The notes beneath the pieces are model-generated. The model saw nothing but the letters and a program-made list of their open reading frames with translations, did no database searches and was not told where the DNA came from. The position numbers and the translations under genes are program-made. A stretch of 64,000 nucleotides of DNA, taken from the NCBI GenBank assembly GCA_022829145.1, contig CM040742.1, positions 13,496,131-13,560,130 of the forward strand, read 5' to 3'. Of the stretch, positions 12,086 to 23,295 are shown one piece after another (within the stretch, counting starts at the first letter, position 1; each line of letters begins with the position of its first letter). The DNA is from Albula goreensis. Lineage: Eukaryota > Chordata > Actinopteri > Albuliformes > Albulidae.

Positions 12086-13391
12086 CTAAGAAAACAGGAA
12101 ACAAAAGTGATGGTGAGCGGGCTGTCGTTTGTTTGTTTGTTTTGTTTTGCGTTATGTGACCACAAAACAAAGAGGACGGTTTTAATAAAGTGAAAGTGAT
12201 GATCCGTGGTTATTTTCACTGATTTTTGAACTGTCAGGCACCTCAGAAGGAAACACGGCCCAAGGACATCTCTCACACATTTGTGCCGTTTTATCTTCAC
12301 ATTAGTTAGTGACCATACCGAGAGTTTACTGCTACATATTTATTGCTGTTGACAAACAAACCAACCTAAACCACCGCTTTCCTGAAACCGATTACATCTG
12401 TGGTGCATTCTCGTGTTTGGACGAATATTCTCGGAACAAATAGATGGACCAAGTTTCCCCAACCGGGCATAACTTTTGTCCAATTTGCCCCTACCAACCG
12501 AATGACGTTTGACCGAGATTTCTTGTAAACGTGGGTCACCGCACGACGTTGATACAAGTTAACTATAGTATGCTACCATGGGAATATTTGCTTCAAAATC
12601 ACTGATATTACGTTTAAGTTTTGATGAATACAGTTCTCGTCACAATTACAACAGTATTACTCATTAAGAGCAGTTTGTGTCATGCATGGATAGTCTGAAA
12701 ATCAACCTAAACTTACTCACAAAACTCCAATAAGAATGTTTAACGCGAATTACAGCACCCGCTTTCATGTGGTTTGGTAACACACCTGACGATGTAATTC
12801 GTCATTTTAAAGCTTCCGTGACTTGAGTAAATAAAAAGCTGTTCACGACCCGGAATTCCCAAATTCTCAACAAGAACATGGTCAACAATAGTGAAACATC
12901 CTTGTCCACGGATTTGTCTCGCTTGTGTTGTGGTAAGTAACGTTTCATTAGCTTGGATTATTCGCAAGAACATCTGTACGGACAGGCGCATCGTTCGCTC
13001 ACCGTCGTCGAGATGATCTCTGTGTTTGTCGGAGTAAACTCTCTGTTCGTCTTGGTGTCCACGTCGGACCGCCTGTGAAAATCCATGAAAAATAACAACA
13101 ACATGTTTAATCTACCACTACATAATGAAAAAAACAAACTTAAACAAGACCCTTTGAAGGTGCTCATTTCAGTGGAGATGAGGGAAGATCTCTCACCCCG
13201 GGACCCGCAACGGTGTTTGGATTCTGATTTATCTCCGATTCATTTACCAAGGACGTTTTCACGTCAGCTAAATCCCTTTCAGTAAACGTATTTTCTTGTA
13301 TTTTTTCATCTTGGTCGCCTTCATCCTGGAAAGGAATCATTTCGTCGTTAGCTCCAAGATCATCCCCTCCGCCACTGTTAAGCTGAGGCAT
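11979..13391 (-). CDS. tcf7: tcf7 (TCF/LEF transcription factor), 5' coding part, three exons
   Basis: TCF-1 family factor that recruits beta-catenin to Wnt target genes in the nucleus. Coding exons are 13391-13197, 13072-13003 and 12085-11979. Splice phases join cleanly, giving 124 residues before the next intron. Residues 1-54 are the beta-catenin-binding domain: [20 protein letters not shown] at the start, the acidic [10 protein letters not shown], then [15 protein letters not shown]. Exon 3 encodes the family block [20 protein letters not shown]. The HMG box and C-terminal part lie left of position 1. The sequence alone resembles both TCF7 and TCF7L2. TCF7 is chosen because vdac1 and kct2 follow, as at human 5q31.1, and because the exon 3 block lacks the extra residues I recall between PD and PYLPNG in TCF7L2. 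Start chosen at the ATG of MPQL (A at -3); the frame is open upstream without another ATG close by. Confidence 0.9.
13003..13072 (-). CDS. tcf7: tcf7 coding exon 2
   Basis: 70 nt between TTTTCACAG| and |GTGAGC, after an intron of only 124 bp. It encodes [20 protein letters not shown] then LDD plus one base. The spacing and the RxHxxxQRxxxDK pattern fit the second exon of TCF7-type genes. It is too short and lacks a start codon, so simple ORF searches miss it. Confidence 0.85.
13197..13391 (-). CDS. tcf7: tcf7 coding exon 1 (beta-catenin-binding domain)
   Basis: 195 nt, 65 complete codons, ending ...TVAGPG in phase 0. The donor reads GGG|GTGAGA on the minus strand (GT at 13196-13195). It carries the whole beta-catenin-binding segment, which short TCF7 isoforms made from internal promoters are known to lack. 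Confidence 0.93.
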
Positions 13392-13660
13392 TTTGTTAAG
13401 AACAACAAACAAAAAGTAAACGCGGTGATTTTTTCTTTCTCACAGACAGAAAGACTAAAAAAACTTTTCGTGTTGTTTCACCTAGTTGATACCCTCAGAC
13501 AGGGCAAATGTATGAAACTAAACAAAAGTTGTTATGCTACGGAGTGGCCCCCGCACGTTCAGAGTTATGCAGCCCGGCAGCAACAAATAGGGCATTTGAG
13601 CTCAAGACAAGGCGAGGGCTTCCAACATCAAAGAGCACCGCCTGGTGATTGACAGATTCA
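13392..13660 (-). promoter_or_regulatory. tcf7: Probable tcf7 5' UTR and proximal promoter
   Basis: Sequence immediately upstream of the tcf7 start codon. It is richer in CpG than the flanking intergenic DNA and has no TATA box in an obvious position. A TCF/LEF core (ATCAAAG on +, CTTTGAT on -) lies at 13627-13633, about 236 bp upstream of the ATG. The transcription start is not determined. Confidence 0.5.
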
Positions 13661-16600
13661 ATGACTTGTTGGGGGTTGTACAATTGTTTGAGCAAAGGTT
13701 TCCGCTCTTAAAGACACACTGCATCTTGAGAGAGAGGGCTTGCAATATTCATGACTTTTATCGCTGGTGAAAGGCTGTTTTAATTCAGGCGCTTGTTTTA
13801 AGAACGAACTAACGTCTTTCCTAATACAGTTAAATGGAAATATAATTACATGAGTGAAAAATATATTTTCGCTTTGATAATTATTATTGCCAATCAAATT
13901 TATTATTGCTTGCAGCGGCCAGAACTTTTGTTAAATGAGTTAAACGCTGGCGGAATAAAAAACCACACATTTTTACTAAAGATTTTGTACGTGTTTTTTT
14001 TTTCTCCAAAAGGTGAAATTCCTGTTTGCTAGGTTATAGTACATTAATACGTTTACATTAGTCATGTAAATAAATTTTAATATTAATTTCTGAAATAAAC
14101 AAATGTAATTTCAGGCCAGTCTTTAGCCATAGACAGTCATTTTACACGTGAACCATGACCTTTTACTGGTAAACTTCCAATATATGAAGTATAGCTGACA
14201 GAATACTATAATTATTAATGATACATTTTTATCATGATGATGGGTGGGCCTCACTCTTGTTTAGGGTTATGACGTTCATTCATTAAATATATGTAAGGCC
14301 TAGAATACTCGTCTGTCATCTGCTTTATCATGTTTAATTTATTGTGAATACTTATTTGTGTTAGGGACACAAATGGGCACAATAAGGGTTCATAAATCTT
14401 TACTTTTGTATGTGTGTTAATTACCACATACCATCAAACATGTATTATGTTATAAAAGGCACATCTGTCTGGGAATATAAAATACAGATCTGGGTTAAAT
14501 TGATTAAAAATATTAATTGATTAATTAATTAAAGACTACAAACACAAGTGGACTGAAAGCCAAGCATGCATACACAGTGCATCTACCTTAACATCAAGCT
14601 TAACTTGCGGTGAATCGACCTGCTACTTGTCTTGCACACACAGGCTATTAGGCATAAATGTACATGTAACAATAAACCCTGACACAACAACCAAAGGACA
14701 TGCTGTTTATGGTCCTGCAGAGAGAACCTACTCATGAAAGCAGATCTGTGACTATGGAAAATGAAATATTGTAACAATATATATGTTTTATCAGCATTCT
14801 GAACACAATCAATGTAGTGTTAGTCACACATTTCTCTTTAAAGCATATTCGTTTTCATTATACTTTTCTCCATCAATTCCATAAACTAGCACAGTCAATA
14901 TAATATGTATCTCACATAAAGCCTCCAGGCTAAAGCAATTCAGCTTAAAATCTCCTGTCTGTTTGCTATGAAGTGAGAGGTTAGAAAAAATCAGAAAAAC
15001 AGCTAAAAATAAAAAGGTCTGGGACAGATGCACAAACAAAATAGTTGTATACAGACTAATTGCTTAGTATATATGTTCAACATTGTGGTTCAAAGACTTT
15101 TGAAAGACTGTTTCTTGTCTGACAAGGGAAGCAGTTGTGTCTATTCTTTAGTACATTTATACATTTTTAATTAAAGTACAGTAGCCTGGTCTTTTGAGCT
15201 CTAATTGAGAAATAGTTTCATCCTTTCATGCTGTGACTTAATTTTTGGCTTAATCTGCAGCCTTGAATGAAAATGATGAACCACAGCTGAGAAACAAAAT
15301 TAAATACAAACAGAAAATGTGTCTAGTATTTGCATAAAGCTGCATATTTATGCAATATCAGCCATGCATATTAATAAAAAGATTAAAATGAGACGTTTAA
15401 TATATGCAAATCTAAATTATAAATGAGTTGTTTAAACTCCTTGTTTATTCGTCTTGATTAAATATAGACAGCTGTTTTTCAGAGGACTGGTTTTCCTACA
15501 TGGCTCTCCTCAGAATTACTTTGTGTTAGTTTGTTTTCTTTTCTCTCCTCTCCGTCTTTGGTATTACTCCCCTCTGTCTGGTGGTAGTGGCCGAAGTACC
15601 TGAAATGCTCCTTGTTGACTCAGTTTTGTTTTGAGTGTAGTTTAAATGACATAAATGATATATCCACTTAGGACCCCAGCTGTCTTATCCGTTTTGACTG
15701 TGCATGACTCACTCTTTCACTCTTTCACCGTGCCTCCTATCTTCTTCTCTTATCTCTTTCGGTAATTACAGATGTGACGTCACGTTTCAGTAAATTATAC
15801 ACTCTGCTTTGCCTTAGGAACAGGAAGCATGAAAAAAAGGAAAGAAAAAAGAAAAGAAAAAAAAAAAGATCAGCAACTACCACCAAGTGGCTCCTTTTGT
15901 TGAGAGAAAAGCACATCCTTTGTAAAAGTTCCCACAGACAATTGTTTGAAAGGAGAATCCAAATACTGTAGAATCATATCCTGGAAGACAACCACTGCAC
16001 AAAGGTGTGTGTGTGTGTGCATGTGTGTATATATACATATGTAACTGTAACTATAGGACATAACAACAATTAAAACAAATGTAAACCTACCCAGTATGAG
16101 TGATTGCTTAATGGTACATACAGATATTCATTTTGGGGAAAATAAAAGTGTAAAATGTGTGTGCTTTACACATGTATACAGGAAGCCAGATTAACATCCA
16201 TTTCTACAGCCGCACTCGATGGCCAGAAAACTTTCCTCCTTTACTATGTAATGGATTATCACAGTTGTATGTTCTCTCTTTGGTATAAAAAAGTTTTTTT
16301 TTTTGCAGTTGAATTGTCCTTTTTGGAAGTTTCGATCATTTTAAAGGGATGTGCTGCTCCTTTAATATATGGTTCTAGACACTTCCATTCCAGATGCGTT
16401 TGATATTAACCACATGGTAGTGGTTATAATTTGCAGAAATCCAAATTATATAGTATTGAAATCCTTATTTATAGTAGCTTAGATGTTGTGTGTGTTTTTC
16501 AAACATCTGGAAGTCTCAAAAAAAGAAAATAAGGAAAAAAAAGTAGAAAGCAAATTCATCGAATGCTTGGATAAAATGTTGTTGGGCAGATATTCCCATC

Positions 16601-18467
16601 TTCATTTCAATCATAATTTTAAAGACTTGTCACGTGTGAAATAGCTTCCTATGGCATCCGAATGAAGTGTTGATGTCCTGTTAGAAAAGTCTGAATAGAA
16701 AACTGTACTCTTAAAAGATGTTTTCATTCAAAATTCATTTGATTATATTTAAGATTAGTGAATACTGATTTGAATTTTACGGTCTGTCACCTTAGTAATT
16801 GTATTAATTTTTCAGAATCACTCTAATTTAGTTTTTAGTCTGTATAATTTTTCTCTTTGACTAAACAGGGGAGCGACGTTATTAACGAGCTCTCTATAGA
16901 CAGTGAAATGAAATGATGGTACAGGAAGAACTGTATCACTCCTTCCTTGACTTTACTAATTTCTCAAGGACTGAAACGACTGGAATCACACCCTTTGTCA
17001 CACCTAGCTCTGTCCCATTCTTATTTCCTCTGCTAATTATTAGAGATAAACCTTTCTCTTAAGCACAGATTTTTTTTGGGGCAAAATGGATGAATGACAG
17101 ATCTTTGAAAAAATTATATACTCCCTTTTCTAAATAAACTTGAGGCACATTAAAGTAGAAAACTAATTAAATCATATCCTTTCATTGAGGTTAGCCCACA
17201 TAGAAGGAAACGGCTCTTAACTGAAGCCATTTGTGTGTGTTTTATGGCAGTCTCCCTCAGCGGAGCGGCACACAAAACTTGTTCTATCGAGCTGTGATCC
17301 AGTTTGCCATGGAAAACCTTACAAAACGTGTCTCCTACAGCAGCCTTCTGTCCCACAGGGTTTGGCTAATTCACTACACCATCACTCTATATGAAAGTGC
17401 ATTTTCATACAGCGCATTTTTGTAAAGTAAAACCAACCTTAGAGGGGATTTATCCAGACAAAAAAGGCGACAGCTATGCTGCTGAACCTTTAAAAAAACA
17501 CACTAAAATTTGACACAATTCTGGCAAAAATTTCTGGCTTCCCAGAAACCAAATTGCACCTCAGCTGGTTTCTCACAAGAGCAGTAGTCACACTGTCAAG
17601 CTGATGTACAGTTTTAGCACATGTGTGCAACACAGCATCAGTAAGTACAGCCAACATGTAATGGATATTATGAGAAGTACTTTTTCTAATGTAATTCAGA
17701 GGTGTTTAAATGACATACAGTGTTTCTGGTCATGTGATCTATACATACTTCTGATTGGTTGCATCTGTGTAACAAACCAATATTTTGGAATATTCTTGGA
17801 AATCCAAAGCTCAAAGCAATGTGTTATTTAGAGTACAATTATGGAACACTCGTGTGATGTCACCTTATGATGGCATGTGTTGTGTTGACGGTTCCACAAG
17901 GGGCTTTCCCAGCCTGCTTTGTGACAGGCGTAGCCATGGGTAGGCTTCCCAGCCCTCCTTGGATGTTTGACTTCGGAGCGCCGCTCTATTATGACCCGTG
18001 ACAGGCTGGCGCAGAAGCAAAAACGAAGCGGGAGGCCTAGGTTTTTCAGTGGGAAATTAGTCTAAGTATGTGCCTGTTAGCACACAAGACAGTGATGGCT
18101 GGTGATAACCTCTCAGTGGCCTTGAAAATCCTGCCAGTGTGTCAGCCTTGGGACCGGAACCCCCACATCACACACACTCAGACCCTCCCTCGGCTAGGGG
18201 ATCGTGCGCCCCATACCGCACGTGCATCCCGTGTCAGATCTCCTGCATGGTCCGAAATTTGAACCTGGGATTATTATGCATCCACCCCCCCCAAAAAAAC
18301 CTTGTGCCCCCTCCCAAATGGAGATTAAACCTTGGCAGTGGAGGAGGGGGGTGTTGTAGAGGGAACCTGTTGTAATCAGCTAAGAAAGAAACAAAGGCCC
18401 TCATTAATGCAGAGACTATGGGGGCCTTTGAAGTAGAGCCAAGCCATTCACTCCTCGCTCCTTATAG

Positions 18468-18468
<1 letters not shown>
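13661..18468. other. Intergenic, tcf7-proximal
   Basis: AT-rich, no supported gene. Open frames are short and unlike known proteins. A POU-octamer-rich segment lies at 15300-15430. A purine-rich A/G run lies at about 15829-15870, and a small GT tract near 16000-16030. Confidence 0.7.
15320..15415. promoter_or_regulatory. Candidate enhancer with paired POU octamers
   Basis: A perfect octamer ATTTGCAT at 15328-15335 and its inverse ATGCAAAT at 15404-15411 flank several near-octamers (tgcatattta, tgcaatatca, ccatgcatatt). The density is much higher than in neighbouring AT-rich DNA. Enhancer function is inferred. Confidence 0.4.

Positions 18469-18523
<55 letters not shown>
18469..18523. repeat. 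(CA)n microsatellite
   Basis: Uninterrupted CA dinucleotides for about 55 bp, followed by cgcgcacg. The minus-strand frame through it is an artefact of poly Val-Cys. Confidence 0.97.
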
Positions 18524-18525
<2 letters not shown>

Positions 18526-21500
18526 GCACGAGAAAAAAAACATTCATAAAAACATCATCTCTCCTTCCTCTGCCTCCAGCCCCTGTGGTTAGGCATTGCC
18601 TGCTATTTAAAGACGCACTAGATTGAATCAACGCTGCTGCATTTTTTTTTTTAAGGTATGTCGCTGTCGGCTGCAGGTCGCTCAGTGGAAAGTACAGTTT
18701 ATCTGCCATGTGCTTTCACCACAAGCTGTTCATTCCACTGCTGTCTTTTTTTTACTTTTTTTTTTTATTCTGCCTGTTGCATGTTCAAGCTCCTCTTCCC
18801 CTGCTAACCTGTTTGCTTGTTTCACAGTGTCTAAAGGTAAAGGTGCTGTAGTTGTTTTCTCTTTTTTGACAGTGGGGTGGCTGGCAAGAGCCCCCACCTC
18901 CAACCATTTGATGGGCCCACCATTACAATGACAGTTTCAATGTATTACTGCTACTGGAACATTTGTTTGTTTTTTTTTTTGTCTGGGAGGTTTTTGCTTT
19001 ATTATCAACTTTGAGAAACAAAGCAAGCATTTTTCCCCCAATACTTGCAAATGATCAAAAGGACAAGCAATCTCTTTAATGAAAAATTCTGTTTCATGAT
19101 CGAATTGATAAAATAAGAGTCATGACTCAGATTTATGGACAAATCACAGTGGTGGTAAGAGTTTTATCAATGAGGATCTTTTCTATCTGGTTATCCTATG
19201 CCATCTCTCTGATGTTTTGTGTCACTCCATGAACTGGGGTGTCCCTCCAGCATGTTGGAAAAAAAAGCCATGTCTGTATTTTTTGGGAGTCATAAATACA
19301 GCGCTTCAGCTTACACGCCTCAGTCTTTTTTCAGAAATAAGATAATATAATCACAAACCTGGGATGAATACCTTTTTGAAGTGTGTCTTAGAGAGCCAGA
19401 GTAGGGAGAAAAGCAAAAAGCACTTACACCCATTTGTGCTTCTGCTCTTCAGACTATAGAACCAGACTCTAATGTAAATACAAAAAGCATAATGTCTTTG
19501 CTTGGGTTCGCCTGCAGACGAGCGTAGGATACTGAGTGATGATGTCAGCTATTTGTGGCGCATGGAAACAGGTACAGGACATTAGATGTCCTGGAGCAAT
19601 GCTCTCATTCTGTGGGTTTTTACCTTTCTTTTCCAGACATGCTAGGCTTTACCTCCACATGGTTTGGCATGTGAGTGTGGCTTTCGTACATTTCCTGTGT
19701 GATTCACACGTACAACATCTACTTCTACATGCATACCTCATGTTGTGTGTTTTCACACGTTGTGACATCATGCGATCATATGTTATCACTTTTACATCCC
19801 AGGTGTTTGAATTTGGTCATATATATTTGCATGTGAAAGTGTGATTTTTCACATGAGGGTGAAACAAACCTTTAAACTGGCTCCGTGATCGCTAGGCGAT
19901 GTTGGAAGTTCCGCCATTGCCTGCCCTCTCTCCTGGTGCGTGTGGATCAGCTGACCCTTGCCCATTCTGGAACACTTCAGACTGAGGGGTGAGATTCTCT
20001 CTGTAACCAGATACCAGGTGGCATGGGCCCGGCACAGGCGGCACAGGCCACTTTCTCCTGCTCAACACGTCAAGATGCCTTCTCAAACTTCCCTTGCTCA
20101 TGCAATCAACAACTATCCATTGTATTTCCGTCTATGGCATGTTCACACGTGGCAGTGAGAGGTGAGACCCTCCCAACGGTTTGCAGGCTTTATTCCATTA
20201 AAATGATGCCTTTGTTCTCACTATTGTCGAAATCAAAAAAGATACCCTGGAAATCTCAGGGTAAGAAATCAACTTCAGCTCTCATTCACACGTCACCCCT
20301 AAAACGAACACATTTTGTACAATTTGGGGGTAAGCCCACATGACAGAAAGGAGTTTGTAACACAAGAGTCTGGGACCTGTGTCCTGCAGTCTTGCTGTAA
20401 CATTTCTGCCGCTGTTGTTTAAGCTTTGCCTCAGCTCAGTCAGCTGAGTAAAGGCATGGGAGGCTTCACATGTGATGTGTGTTCCATGAACAATGTAGCT
20501 GAATTGATTTTTATTTGATTAATTTTATATTTCACAAGCATGCATATAAATACATTATCTGAGACTGGAGTTGTGCACCAGGAAAAAAAAGAAAGAAAAA
20601 GGACTATTCCTAATTTTCTACGACATCACTTGCATCAGTTAAAGTAATAGGCCATGATTAAACAACTTATAGACTTGGACTATGTGCAGTCTTTGGGCAG
20701 CCTGGGGAAGATGTGACCTTGAGAGAATGGAAGGAGAAGTAGGCATAACCCTGAGATGCAGGAGTTTCATCACTTTGTGCCCCTCCCCTAGGTGAAAGTG
20801 CCCCTTTTTGTCTTGACCCCCTACCCTCTAAAATGACCCCGTTGTAATACAGTATCGGATCGTTCCACAGTCATGTACAACATACGTGGCTTCACAGATT
20901 TCCTCAAATAAAAACTGAAAAGAATATACAAAATTGCAGCTCCACACAACTGCGGTGGGAGTGTGCAGCAATGGTTTATGCAGTAGGATTTTGCATTCAA
21001 TATATGATGTATTTGCTCTTGTATCCTTGAATGAGGTGTCTCACCTCTACCGCTATGGTGCCATGTCTAATTGCACAAAGGGACAATAAAAGCCTGTGTC
21101 TTTCATTTCAGCTAATTAATGAAATGCAGGCCAACCATTGTCCCCAAATGTCCGAACACATATAGGTCAAGTTTGTGTGTGAAAAGACAAATTAAACAAT
21201 GTGGCTGATTTTCCTCCTCTATCCTCTGCTTTCTCATAAATCATAATCATAGAATGTGTATTATATGCACGTATAAAATATTATGTTAGACCTGCCTCCC
21301 AGTTCTCCGTTTTGTTTTGGTTAGTGTAACTAATGCTCTGACATCAGCCCAACAAAAACGTCGTTGTTGTTCTTAAAAGGCTCATTAATAATCAAAACAG
21401 CAATGTTTAATATTATCCTACTGTAGAGAAAGCCAGGGACTACACTACAAATCACACAGCTAAACAAACCCACAAGCTCATTGGTAAGCATAAAAGGCAT

Positions 21501-23202
21501 ACTATGCTTATAGCATTATTTGCTTGGTTTATTATAATAGCTGTTATTTCTATATCATAAAATGTGCTAATACTGAATCCTTGTGATTTTTCATATGCCT
21601 TGGATGTATTTTCCATAAGCTGTGGTTTTCCTCCATGCAGAAATCTGCACTAACATACTTTCATGTGAGTCCAAGGCATGGGGAATAGAAATTGCTGTAA
21701 ATATATATGTAAAAATAAAAGCAATAATACTTTCTGACAATAGCAAGTGGATTTGAGGTTTTGCAGAAGCTTGGAAAAATAAAAACTTCTCACAAACTAT
21801 AGCTTGTACAATATGCATTTAAAGAGTTTGCACACATAAAAATTGAAATTTCTCCTTAAATATTTCTCCTGAAAACATATGATCTTGAAACAAAAACATT
21901 TTTTCCCAGGACTGTCAGAATTTCTTCATTATTTAAATGATAGTTTTTTCATCAAAGTTGCATAATGTATTCTAGAATGCTTAATGTACCATTTACTATC
22001 ATTTAATATCATTGTTATTATTCGTAGAATTTGGAGCTGATTACACATGTGTAGCTGTTGTTCTGTAATTTACAAAAGACCAGCTCCATTTTCACACAGA
22101 AACTAAAAATTATTTGCTCTGCGCTAAGAGGCTTTTGGAAATAATGCTTAATTGTGTCAAATGTGCACAATTAAAATGCTATTAAATCTTCAAAGTCACA
22201 TCAGATTTAATTTTGTTCTGCATCATGACTTTGTGCTGTTAGTTTGCCTTTTATATTCAACAGTGCTGCTGGCCATGGTGCTTTCAAAACCAATTTTGAA
22301 CAACAAAATTTTCAGTTATGTTTATGGTACTGAACTCATTTGACGTTTGCGGTCTCATTGCCAGATTATCTAAAATTCTTTGTCTCTTTAACTGCAATTC
22401 ATTACATCATAAATGTTATTGTTGTCGTAAAGTTAGTGTAAAGTAAATTAATTGTCCTTTGTTTTTTAGAGTCGACATTGAAAAACAAAGTAAAGTCTAT
22501 CCCAACTGTCCATCTTATGCTAAATGTAAGGTTGTCTGCAGAGTGCTGTTTCATGTACGCATTACAGCGCAGTGAATATGGAAGGAATCCATCCAACTTA
22601 TGGATTCTCCTATGGGGAGATTCTTGATTTTATTTCTGGAATTCTGGATTCTTTCTGATATGAGTTCTTGATTCTATCCAGAACTTTGGTTTATGTATTG
22701 CAGGAAGTTTGAATTTAATCAGAAATTCTGGATTATTTATTGTAGGGATTCGGGAGCCTGTATCAGGAATTCTGGATTCTTTATTGTGAAGATTCATGAC
22801 TCTAGGTGTATCAGGTGTATTAGAGGTGCTGGCGTTGGACTCTTTCCAGGTTGGTGAATACTGTGGATTAGATGTACTGGATTCCTGTGTTTCAGGATGC
22901 TGAACTGTAAGTATCAGTGATGCTGGACTGTGTGTGTCAGGGCAGCTCGGCTGTGTGAGTCAGGGATCGGAGCATAGCGTGAGAACAGCGATGATGCAAT
23001 GCCAAGCTTTGGCCACAGTCACCAGCAGCTCAGGCCTGATCTCTGATTCTCTCCCCTTTGTGATGCCATAAATGGGAGTGATGCTGGATCATGTGACAGG
23101 AAATCTAAGAAGAATGAGTTCACTCCAGCGTGTGGAACAACTGTGTTTCAGTGAGCTCTGAGTCTGAGGAACTGTGAGGAGCAACAAAGTGGCTGGCCTC
23201 AA
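18524..23202. other. Intergenic, no gene seen
   Basis: AT-rich single-copy-looking DNA with poly-T runs (18643-18653, 18749-18766, 18970-18980). No coding exon or RNA gene could be supported. A degenerate tandem repeat occupies about 22600-22960. Confidence 0.65.
22600..22960. repeat. Degenerate tandem repeat, period about 43 bp
   Basis: The phrase ggaattctggattcttt recurs in varied form near 22638, 22725 and 22768, with related pieces (gattcatgactct, ggattcctgtgtttcag, gtatcagtgatgctgg) continuing to about 22960. Copies are too diverged for exact boundaries. Confidence 0.6.
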
Positions 23203-23205
23203 ACA

Positions 23206-23292
<87 letters not shown>
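23203..23292. repeat. (CA)n microsatellite
   Basis: About 90 bp of CA with one AT interruption near 23211. It generates the poly Val-Cys frames on the minus strand. Confidence 0.97.

Positions 23293-23295
<3 letters not shown>

Noticed and set aside
13392..13412. Upstream extension of the tcf7 reading frame by seven codons
   Set aside because: The extra first codon is TTG, not ATG. The family start MPQL at 13391 is conserved and has A at -3.
18230..18275. Possible tRNA gene (B-box-like word on the minus strand, TTTGAACCTGGGATT)
   Set aside because: Only about 8 of 11 B-box positions match, and no A-box or cloverleaf could be found at the right distance.
18416..18709. Minus-strand open frame with poly Val-Cys
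   Set aside because: Translation of the (CA)n microsatellite. The same applies to frames at 23089-23377 and 47442-47806.
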